Shown in pieces: positions 35,501 through 45,511 of a DNA stretch of 64,000 nt (positions within the stretch are counted from its first letter, which is position 1; every line of letters starts with the position of its first letter). The position numbers and the translations under genes were made by a program. The notes under the pieces were generated by a model. That model ran no database searches and was not told the DNA's origin. It worked only from the letters and a program-made list of their open reading frames with translations. Origin of the DNA: Magnolia sinica (taxonomy: Eukaryota > Streptophyta > Magnoliopsida > Magnoliales > Magnoliaceae); NCBI RefSeq assembly GCF_029962835.1, contig NC_080588.1:42515001-42579000 (forward strand). Reading direction: 5' to 3'.

Positions 35501-35664
35501 TTATTCACTTATCCCTGAGCTATATCTGTGTTTTGGCTTAATCTATTCCATGTTTTATGCACTAATACAGACAACATACATCCATCATTAAATATGTTGC
35601 ATAAGTGATGTTTTGGAACTCGGGAGCTGAGTTATGCTCGACTCCCGAATTTCAGGGCGTTACA
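32570..35664 (+). repeat. 5' LTR of G2
   Basis: 3095 bp, TGTAACGACC to GGGCGTTACA. It contains diverged repeats of about 100 bp built on 'gtggtatgggacac ... gacgagccc ... gtagtgacc' at 34500-34800. Two other copies of this LTR lie in the window (41163-44260 and, inverted, 45512-48604). Confidence 0.95.
34500..34800. repeat. internal repeats of about 100 bp in the G2-family LTR
   Basis: 'catgagccggacatggtggt' and 'cgtgagccgattatggtggt' start successive units that each end in a 'tgacgagcc ... gtagtgacc' block. The same arrangement occurs in the other two LTR copies. Confidence 0.7.
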
Positions 35665-35667
35665 AGT

Positions 35668-35679
35668 TGGTATCAAAGC
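35668..35679 (+). other. primer-binding site of G2
   Basis: TGGTATCAAAGC, one base off the usual initiator tRNA-Met complement, three bases after the LTR end. Confidence 0.9.
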
Positions 35680-36554
35680 ATGATTTGGATTAAACCGGAC
35701 CTAGGTTATGGTCACACACTGCACGTTGTCGCCACTTTAGTGTATTTGGGTGCGAGTCTATCGTAGATTTTGTGTTTGTGCTTCGTAGCTTCTATCGACG
35801 AAATTTTCTTGAAAACGTTCGTCGAGATCGAGTCTGTGCTCTCTCCTGATCACACACAGCGACCCGAAACCTTTCCTAGACCATCCACTAATGAGTTTAG
35901 ATGGTCTACCTTCCCTTTTTAACTCTTAAACCTTCGAGAAATCTTTATTTTAATCAGATTTCTGCCAGAATGGCCCGATAGGCGTCAAATAATGCAAGGG
36001 GCCGATCGGGGCATTTCCTGTGGGGCCCAGGGGGGAAACCACACTTTTCCAAGAATGGTGGACCAGGAGGACCTCGCCCAAACGGCGAGGCATTGCCGGT
36101 CAGTCCAGAGACAGGCGATGACATCCCCGATTCGGCTAGGGCTCGCCGATCAGCGAGCCAGGCGGGCCGGGCCAGCGCGGGCCGATGGTTTCTAGGCCTA
36201 GTGTGGCCCACTCCTCCACAGTTTTCAGCTTAAAACCCTTCCTTTAACCTATTTCCTTCACAAACATCCCTCCCAAGCTCTCCCTTTCTTGAAAACCTTC
36301 TCCAAATCCTTCCAAATCTCTCCTAAATCTTCTTCTTCTTCCATTTTTCATGCAAACCCATCACCCTATCTCAAAACCCTCATTCCCATTACTGATTTCC
36401 CTTTCTTTCCTTCTCATTTGAGCTCCTACTTTCCTTTTTGGGCTCTCAAGTGTGTGGAAGCTTCACCATCTTCCTATTTCTCTCTCTCTCATTTCTCATG
36501 GCCCTTTTTGAGATTGTGACGACCATCTTTTCCATTTCTTCCCTTCTTTCCTTG
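35680..36554 (+). other. G2 leader region
   Basis: An untranslated leader with a GC-rich part (35990-36190) and a pyrimidine-rich part (36280-36540). An in-frame ATG at 36438 would add a hydrophobic stretch (FLFLSLSFLMALFEIV), but this reads as translated pyrimidine-rich leader. Confidence 0.6.
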
Positions 36555-37785
36555 ATGGGGAAGAAGAGAGCACCCGTGGATAAAGCTGGGCCTAGCCGTC
36601 CAACCCGTGCACGGAGGCCGAGAGGTGCCGCCGCTAGCACGTCCGCTGCTCGTGAATTCCAGACCAAGCGGGACCTCGATCCTCGAGCTCCCATTGGTAG
36701 AACTTTGTTAGCGGAGCTATCGCATGGAGTCTATGAAGGCCATAAAGTCCTTTTTAAGGCTCATATTGATCTGCGGCTCTTTGGTAAGTTTTTGTTGTTG
36801 GAGCGCCTAGAAGGGGCTGGTTGGGGTCCCTTGTTTGAAGGCGAGTATCGCGCGAATGCTAGCACTGTTCGAGCCTTTTATGCCAATATTTTTGATCCTT
36901 CGCTGGAGCCTCTGCAGTTCAAGATTCCTTGTGGTAGCGGTCGAGTGGGTATCGTCAATGTTGTTTTGATATCCCGACTCCTGAATGTGCCATTTAGAAA
37001 AGTACATGCCAGCGAAAAGAATGTGAATAGTGTGCGCGAGAGGGATCGTCGCACCCGATCCTTGTGTGGTCGTCTGGTCGAATGGCAGCCGAATAGGAGT
37101 CTTCTGGCTACCTACATGACGGACGACTTCCGTTTGCTTCACCACATATTTACGTTCAATGTATACCCAAGGTGGAGCAACCGCAGCAAGTGTACGCGCC
37201 TGATGGTGGATTTCCTATATCAGGTGGGGCAAGAAGCGAAGTTGTGTGCCAACGTACGTCCTGCGCCAAATTATTCTCATCGCTCGTTCGAGTAGGAGGA
37301 CCGAGTCGCTTCCATTTGGCCGCCTCATTTGCAAGCTTGCACATGAGTTTGGCTATAGGCTTAGAGCTGAGAAGCTGGTTCCTGTTCGTCATATTGATTT
37401 GAGGACTCTTAAGCAGATGGAGATCGGTTCTGGTCGGTATGCCTCAGAGAGTGAGGCTGAGTCTGAGAGCGGTGATGAAGAGAGTTATGCTGAAGGTGGT
37501 GCAGAGATTGAGGAAGAAACAGAGCAGGACGAGGAAGAAGATGAGGCACAGGATTCGAGTGATAGCTCTCCTCCTGTGGCGCCAGAGCAGGGCGCAGAGC
37601 AGACTGCCAGAGATGCCCGTCTTACACAGCTTGAAGAAGGGCAGGCTATTTTACGCCAGGATATTATTGATCTTCGAGGCCTTATTAAACATAAGTTTAA
37701 GAAGGTGACTCGAACTCTGAAGTCTATCCTGTGTTGCTTGCAGGATAAGGGTGCCCCGCCTCCATCTCCTGATTCCGACGAGTAG
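36555..37785 (+). pseudogene. G2 accessory ORF in the gag position, homologous to the ORF of copia D
   Basis: The start is ATG at 36555, giving a basic N-terminus (MGKKRAPVDKAGPSRP, then RARRPRG). The globular domain follows to about 37290; then a frameshift between about 37240 and 37290 leads into the second half (SLPFGRLICKLAHEFG). Next come an acidic stretch (EEETEQDEEEDEAQD), a coiled-coil-like segment (LTQLEEGQAILRQDIIDLRG), a basic patch (KHKFKKVTRTLK) and the tail PPPSPDSDE. The copia D ORF shows the same order: LHHIFTFNVYPR here matches LHKIFVSNLYPR there, and LEGAGW with LQFKI matches LEAVGW with LTFKI. It replaces gag and the first half of protease. Function unknown; the N-terminus could be a nuclear-localisation or RNA-binding patch. 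Confidence 0.75.
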
Positions 37786-37940
37786 CTGTCGTCGTGGCCG
37801 TCCTTTGCTTTGTTTATTGTTTTCTTTCTGTGTGTAGCCGTTGTTGGCTTATAGTTGGAGTTATTGTAGTTGTTTGTGGTTGTTTGTTGTTGCTTGAAGT
37901 GTTAAATGTTGTTGTTTACATGCTTTCCTAGTCGTGATTC

Positions 37941-40900
37941 ATGTATTGCTGCACTACTTGTATTGCGACGATTTTGATTAATGGAATGTATGTTGTTGGC
38001 CTTTTTGTCGCACCCCTTTATCATTACGATGTTATTATGGGTATGGATTGGCTCACGAGGATGCGAGCTGAGATTAATTGTGAAGCTAGATCAGTGACGA
38101 TCCATGGACCTGAGGGCGAGACTGTTACTTTCCCAGTTCAGGCCAGTTACCCTCTTCGTATTGATTATTATTCTTCTCTGTTGGAGAGTATGGCTGAATC
38201 GGCGTTAGTTAGTACGCTGGTAGTTCAGAAATTTGAAGATGTGTTTGAGTCGATTCCTGGATTACCTCCTCAGCGTGAGATTGATTTTGCTATCGATCTT
38301 ATGCCTGGTGTGGCGCCCATTTCTTTACCCACCTATCGTATGCCTCTGAGTGAAATGGAGGAGTTGAGGAAGCAGATAGATGGTTTGCTGGATTTGGGTT
38401 TTATTCGGCCTAGTGTGTCTCCTTGGGGAGCACTTGTTCTGTTTGTGAAGAAGAAGGATGGTTCCTTGCGATTGTGTATTGATTATCGCAGGTTGAATTT
38501 GGTAACTGTGAAGAATAAGTACCCTTTGCCTAGGATTGATAATCTATTTGATCAGTTGAAGGAGGCACGGTACTTTTCAAAGGTTGATCTGCAGTCAGGG
38601 TATCATCAGTTGCGCGTCAAGGATGGGGACATGCAGAAGACCGTTTTCAGGACTAGCTTCGGTCATTATGAGTTCCTTGTGATGTCGTTCGGTCTGACGA
38701 ACGCACCGGCCATGTTCATGGATCTGATAAACAGAGTATTTCGGCCATTCTTGTTCCGATTCGTTAATGTCTTTATCGATAACATCTTGATTTATTCGGC
38801 GAGCCGGGAAGAACACGAGGAGCACTTAAGAGCGGTTTTGGATACTCTTAGGAAGAATTAGCTTTTCGCACAGTTCAAGAAGTGTGATTTCTGGAAAGAG
38901 GAAGTCAAGTTCCTGGGACATTTGGTGTCCAAGGAAGGGATAGCCGTCGATCTTGCCAAGGTAGCTGCAGTGTAGGACTGGAAGCAGCCTGGTTCATTTA
39001 CTAAGGTAAGGAGTTTTCTGGGTCTTACAGGCTATTATCGATGCTTCATTCAAGACTTCTCGAAGATTGTCAGACCGTTGTCACAGCTGACACGGAAGGA
39101 TTTGAAGTTTGCTTGGAATGAGCAGGCGGAGTTAGCTTTTTAGGAGCTGAAGGACAAGTTGACGTCCACCCCTGTGCTAGTATTGCCAGAGCAGGGGTTT
39201 AAGTATATTATATATACTGACGCCTCTCGCGTTGGCCTGGGTTGTGTCCTTATGCAGAAGGACAGGGTGATTGCTTATGCTTCGCGTCAGTTGAGGAAAC
39301 ACGAAGAGAATTACCCTACGCACGACCTGGAGTTAGTAGCTGTCATATTCGCATTAAAGCTTTGGAGACATTACCTCTATGGTGAGGAGTTTGAGCTCTT
39401 TTGCGACCACAAGAGCCTTAAGTATATTTTCACGCAGCGTGATTTGAATATGAGGCAGCGTCGATGGATGGAAACATTGAAGGACTTCAAATTCGATGTT
39501 TCTTACCATCCGGGCAAGGCGAACCTTGTGGTAAATGCGTTGACTCGCAAGAAGGCTATTGAGTTTACGGCTCCGCTGATTATAGCAGAGTGGGATATGT
39601 TGGAGTTCGTGCGCGATTTGGAGCAGAAGCTTACTGTGGTTGAGCCATATGAGGTTATCGCACACATTCGTGTACAGCCCCTTATCGACGAGAGGATCGT
39701 TGCAGCTCAGGCATATGATGAGCTTTTGGTGAAGATGAGGCAAGGGGTTGGTACAGATGAGAACTCCGACTGGAGTGTTAGTTCTGATGGGGGCCTACGT
39801 TTTCTTGGCCAGTTATGTGTTCCTGACATCCCTGACTTGAGACAGGAGGTTCTCGAGTTAGCCCATAGTTCTAAACTTGCGATGCATCCAGGTAGCACGA
39901 AGATGTATCAGGATGTGAAGAGATCTTATTGGTGGGACAATATGAAGGTCCAGATTGCTGAATTTGTTTCTCGTTGTCTCACGTGCCAGCAGATCAAGGC
40001 AGAGCATCGCCCACCTCCTGGGTTGTTGCAGCCCATGCCCATAGCTGAATGGAAGTGGGATTTCATCTCTATGGATTTTATTTCTCGGTTGCCGAGGACG
40101 AGGAAGGGATATGATTCTATTTGGGTGATCGTCGATCGATTAACGAAGTTGGCGCATTTCTTACCGATCAGAGTCATTTACTCTGTAGACGAGTTGGCTA
40201 GGTTGTATATCAAGGTGATAGTGCGTCTGCATGGAGTTCCCCTAGAGATTGTGTCTGATAGAGACACGCGTTTCACATCTATCTTCTAGACTTGTATCCA
40301 GGAAGCGATGGGTGTAAAACTGAAGTTCAGCACCGCGTTTCATCCGCAAACAGATGGGCAGATGGAGCGCGTGAATCAGGTCTCGGAAGATATGTTGCGA
40401 GCTTGTGTTTTGGATTTCAAGGACAGTTGGGATGATTGTCTTCAGTATGCAGAGTTCGCGTATAATAATAGTTTCCAAGCGAGTATCGGCATGGCTCCCT
40501 ATGAGGAGCTGTATGGTCGCCCGTGCAGAGCACCACATTGTTGGGCAGAAATTGGTGAGCGTAGTTTGCTTGGCCCGGAGTTGGTGCAGGTGACTTCAGA
40601 GAAGGTTGACATCATTCGACGTCGACTTCTGACAGCGCAGAGCAGGCAGAAGAGTTATGCTGATACGAGGCGTCGACCGCTTGAGTTTGAGGTTGGAGAC
40701 CATGTTTTTCTGAAGGTCTCTCCTATGAAGGGAGTTCTGCAGTTCGGTAAGAAGGGGAAGCTGACGTCGAGATTTATTGGTCCATTTCAAGTTCTGGATC
40801 GAGTGGGAGTGGTAGCATACCGCCTTGCTTTACCCACACCTCTTGCGGGCATGCATAACGTATTTCATGTTTCTATGCTGAAGAAGTACGTCCCTGATCC

Positions 40901-41126
40901 TTCGCATATTATCAGTTGGGAGCAAGTGCAGTTGAGTGAGGATGCCACTTATGTACTGCGACCAATGCGTATTCTTGACAGGAAGGAGCAGGTATTGCGT
41001 AGCAAGGTTATCCCTCTTATGAAGGTGCTATGGAGGCATCATGGTGTGGAAGAGGCTACTTGGGAATCTGAAGCTAAGATCAAAAAGACCTACCCTCTGA
41101 TCCTTGAGGAATTTATGAAGGTATGA
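37941..41126 (+). pseudogene. G2 pol: half protease, RT, RNase H, integrase, chromodomain; four TAG stops
   Basis: One reading frame runs the whole length, interrupted only by TAG at 38859, 38973, 39141 and 40287. It opens with the back half of protease ([12 protein letters not shown]); the DSGAT half is missing. RT has [17 protein letters not shown] and MSFGLTNAP, but the catalytic pair reads FIDNILIYS, so the second Asp is Asn. RNase H ([30 protein letters not shown]) and the integrase zinc domain ([28 protein letters not shown]) follow. The integrase core has [16 protein letters not shown] and then DRDTRF. A chromodomain-like end (ILDRKEQVLRSKVIPLMKV, then WRHHGVEEATWE) marks the Tekay chromoviruses, which target heterochromatin. 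Confidence 0.92.
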
Positions 41127-41149
41127 ATTTCGAGGACGAAATTTTCTTT

Positions 41150-41160
41150 AAGGGGGGTAG
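41150..41160 (+). other. polypurine tract of G2
   Basis: AAGGGGGGTAG lies just before the 3' LTR start at 41163, the plus-strand primer. Confidence 0.9.
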
Positions 41161-41162
41161 AT

Positions 41163-44100
41163 TGTAACGACCTTGGAAATTTTATGCTAATTTTTTTTCC
41201 TTAAGTAGTTGTTTTTGGGGTAATTAGCGCTATACTCGATTGCTTGTGAAATTCGCATCAATCACTTTAAATTGTATCTGCATGGCTCAAAACTTGTAGA
41301 TTAGTTAGCGCTATGTTGCTCTGAAATCTGGGATCCATCGCTAAATCCAGTTGTTCTGGGAAATTTTTAGAAGTTCTGGATCGGACCTGGACCGCGCGTC
41401 GAAAGTCCGCTAGCGATGATCTTAGGCTGTTGCGGTCACCATCTTGGGTTTGACTATCACCTCGAAAATCAAGTCCATGTGATGTTCTGGGTCGATTTGT
41501 TTGAGTTCGGAGTGAAGAGTGTGAGAACGGTTGGAAATTTAATAAGCTTTTATGAAATCTGAGTCGTGTCGCTTGCGCGATGATTTTAAGCTATCTGACC
41601 GTTGGATTCTGACCCAATTTTACCCTCTGATCAGGGAAGGTGGCCCAGGCATATCCTTGTGCATGTGGACCTGATCGAGATTCCGTGACCGTTGAATTGA
41701 GTGTGGTCCGCCACGGCTGATCTGAAGAGCCGGTCGGTACGAAAACTTAGCCTGACCTAGATCCATGGTCAATGAGCTTAAGTCCGACCTTTCGTGGTTA
41801 TAGGCCCACCAGAAGTGCTTCGTTGGATCGTAAGAGGCTGGTTTTGGTTATACCCTAAGTGTACTTTGACCCTGGGGTTATTTTCATCAATGTTAGGCCT
41901 ATTTATAGACCTTGAAACCCTAGCTCTCTTTTCCATACGAATTTTCTCTAACCCTAGATAAGAAAGAGAAAGGAAAAGAGAGAGAACGTGAGAGAGAAGT
42001 TAGTGAATCATCTTGGATTCTTTCCTATTCTTCTTCATCCTTGAACCTTCACTTTGAATCGTTATTCCGGCGATTCTGAGTTCATCTTTGGGTAAGTTAA
42101 CCTAACCCTAATCTGTGTTAGAGCTTAGAATAGTCTTGGTGTTGTTGTATCTCATTTCTATTCTTGCTTTAGGGTATTCTATCGCCGTTGACGAAGACAA
42201 CTCGTCTGAAATCAATTTGGTGTTCTTTTCTGGCTTAAGGTGCGGACTTTAAGTGTATAGGTTATGGTTTTCAAGGCTTTCAATGCCAGTTGTGATTTAT
42301 TCTTGTTATGGATGAGATTTCACATGCCAAATGTTATGTTTATGCTGCGTTCCTGATATGCATGTGTTATATTGAGATTTATGTATTCTATGTGTATGTA
42401 TAAAGTACCGTATACGTATAAAATATGCACTTGTGTTTGCCATGATTATTTGTCGTGTATGTATGCTAGATGTATGTGTGACGACTCCTTGGTAAAAGGA
42501 ATTGTCCAAATGCTTGTTTTTCAACATACGTCATGTATGTTGTACCATGTATTCTAAGTGTTTGTAGAAATGCCTGAATGATCTAAAGTGTAACTTATTA
42601 CACTAATTGCGGGCGTTGAGAAGTGATTCTCAACACTCCTATTGATGTGCATGATTTCCTTCTTGTTAGTTACATTCCATGTTATTTAAATCCAAGCATT
42701 ACTTATGCTTACATTTATGTTAAGTTGATATTCCTCAAGTGCTTATGTACCATGATTTGAGTTGTTGTTTCCTTTACTGTCGTTCATTCAATTCATTATC
42801 TGTTGTAGTGTAATGTGTTTGGGACTATGCATTAGTCCAGGAAATCGGTAATCTGCTTCATGATCGTGGCTGAGGTTGCTTTCGCCACGTAGGACGTATT
42901 GGACGAACCCGAGTCATATTAGAGTTGTTGGCAGTGGTTTGGCCACGCGGAGTGTTTGCGCACTCTATGTCGCTTAACTCAACGTGCGCTCGTGCTAGTC
43001 GAGTTCGTCAAGTAACCCGATTGTCCGATGTATGTTCACCATGTATGGATGCTACTGCTTGAATCTAGGGTACCGAACTTACCAGTGAAATCCTAATAAC
43101 CATGGTACCTCGATCCGCTAAGACTCATGAGCCAGACATGGTGGTATGGGACACCGTGGTCGAGCTGTCGGCCTATGCTGGGGTAACGAGCCTCCCCGTA
43201 GTGACCAGTGAGCAACTAAACTCGTGAGCCGATTATGGTGGTATGGGACACTATATTCGTGCTGTCGGCCTACATTGATTGGTGACGAGCCCTTTGTAGT
43301 GACCTCGAGCATACCTGGATACCGCAATGAGGTGACGAGCCGAACTGTGGTAGTAAAGGTATGAAAGGCGTGCATTGATTGGTAACGAGCCCTTTGCTAT
43401 GACCTGAAACCATATGATCGTATGAAATGTCTAGGATTGACGACCCTAGAATGGATCACTGTTTGGATGGTGATATGAGGAAGGTACTTTAGCTTCCCAA
43501 TCCTGCTGTATGAAAAGGATTAATAATAACTTGGTAATCATATTCATGCACCGCATTTGCATGTGCTTTGTAGATGTGGCGCACTTTGAGGTGGTGTCAT
43601 GCGTAACGTAAGATGAAGACGCTGAGGGTGTACGCGTGAGGGCACGCATCATTTTGCATACATCCTTGCATTAACAAGAGTACTTAGGACTTGTTTAATT
43701 GTTCTGCTTTATCATTACTGCTTGATTGAACTGATAACATGTTAACCAGTGCCTTATTGTTCCACTGAGTTGATCACTCACTCCCACGTTCTGGGGCGGT
43801 GTTAAACACCCACCAGACTCTGTCTTAGGTTCTGATGTTGCAGATGTGGATGCGACTTCTGAGGCAGAGCGGGAGATGGATGATGATGAGGCTGCTTTCT
43901 CTTATATGCAGTTTTCAGACGGGTTCTAACAAGCTTGTTCTGATGTGCGGGATTCTGGGATTATTTTTGGAGAATTAAATGATGTAACTTGATACTTGTA
44001 ATTTTGATAAATAACACTTTCACTACGACCTGGTTGGGCATGTACTTCAGGGATTTACACTTGTACACATATATTTCTATAAGTCTTCCGCTTGCTTTAT

Positions 44101-44260
44101 TCACTTATCCCTGAGCTATATTTGTGTTTTGGCTTAATCTATTCCATGTTTTATGCACTAATACAGACAACATACATCCATCATTAAATATGTTGCATAA
44201 GTAATGTTTTGGAACTCGGGAGCTGAGTTATGCTCAACCCCCGAATTTCAGGGCGTTACA
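41163..44260 (+). repeat. 3' LTR of G2
   Basis: 3098 bp, colinear with the 5' LTR at a few percent divergence by eye, followed by GCGGG. Confidence 0.95.
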
Positions 44261-44265
44261 GCGGG

Positions 44266-45511
44266 TAAGGCCACACCGCCTTCCAACCGACCACAACACA
44301 GTGGGAGATGCGGCCTAATGGTATTCGGCACTCGTGCGCTCATACATCCACTCGGTCTCAACGTTGGAGCATCCTCTTGGTACCATAAGGGTTCTGAAAC
44401 TTTCTCCCAGGGACATCTATAGTGCCCCAATGCTACTAACAAGTATTTTTAGTATTCAATCCTGCCATCTAAGATATGCCCGTGGAGGCCGCAGCCCTAA
44501 TATTGTTAGGGCATATAGTGGTTGTATCACACAAATGCAAGGTGCATGAGTCACACTATCCAGTCATGCATCAATCCTGCGCGTACCGCGCTCTCATGTG
44601 GGGCAACTCCTTCTCTCAGGGAGTCACATAATAATCCATCCAATGGCATATGCTATGATCAATCACTCCTCACATCAAGTATACATATGATGCACATGGG
44701 CATGAATCATGAAGTTATATTAAGCATGTCATACGTTGATGATGTACTTTCCTCACATTAAAGATGGGCCTAAATGGCCTACCCATATCAAGAATGGGCC
44801 TAGGAACAGGGAATGGGTTTTCTTACCCGTCCCATTATGAAGTAAACTGGGCCTCCTAAGCGGCCCAATAAGCATAAGGTGGGCCTAAGGGCTTTAGACA
44901 AGCCTACAAGGCATGGTAGTGGCACAATCCATAATGGGGGCCCAACGGTTTGGGTCAGCCCAATAAAGTGAGATGGGTCATACTAATAATAGTGGGGGCC
45001 CAATGGTTTGGGTCAACCCAATAAAGTGAGATGGCTCATACTAATAGCAGTGGGGGCCCAACGATTTGGGTTAGCCCACTAAGAGGAGATGAGAATGAGC
45101 CTAACAATGGGCCCTAGGCAAGATTAAAATGTGGACATTTAACCATCATTGCTCTTACAATGTGGACATTTAACCAACATTGCTCCCAAGGTGTGGCCCA
45201 TTTAGAATTTATCTTATAATAGGGTCCATAGTCTTTATACTAACTAGGAGATGGATGGGCATCATAAACATTATCACATACATCATGTGACTCACATATC
45301 ACAATTGGGTCTCATATATACAACGCATTGGGCCATACACCACAATGGCCTCAGACAAAGGCCTCATATACATCACATTGGGCCTCACACAAGGGCCTCA
45401 TATACATTATATTGGGCCTTATACAAGGGCCTCACATACATCATATTGGGCCTCATCACGTGGCCCTCATCACACGGGCCTCACATTTATCATATTGGGC
45501 TCCATCACATG
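44266..45511 (-). repeat. middle segment of the F3 LTR
   Basis: This continues the F3 LTR after G2. It contains two close copies of TGTGGACATTTAACCA (near 45130 and 45160) and then repeated 'gggcctcacatacatcatatt' units (45255-45511). No gene is seen; the open frames on these repeats are low-complexity. Confidence 0.8.

Larger units (their letters stand above)
32570..44260 (+). mobile_element. Tekay-like gypsy element G2, complete, gag replaced by an accessory ORF
   Basis: An 11.7 kb element with LTRs at 32570-35664 and 41163-44260 and the perfect duplication GCGGG (32565-32569 and 44261-44265). Internal order: primer site, accessory ORF (36555-37785), protease remnant, RT, RNase H, integrase, chromodomain, polypurine tract. 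No Gag or zinc knuckle is found, so the element must rely on Gag from relatives. The two LTRs differ by about five bases in the first 140, judged by eye. It is inserted in the F3 LTR. Confidence 0.93.

Noticed and set aside
36438..36554. Signal peptide or membrane segment at the front of the G2 accessory ORF
   Set aside because: The hydrophobic residues come from a pyrimidine-rich leader; the next ATG at 36555 gives the basic start that matches the copia D ORF.
38859..40289. TAG readthrough or a recoded stop in G2 pol
   Set aside because: Four separate TAGs at conserved Gln/Trp positions, with a dead RT active site and a frameshifted accessory ORF, fit decay better than programmed readthrough.
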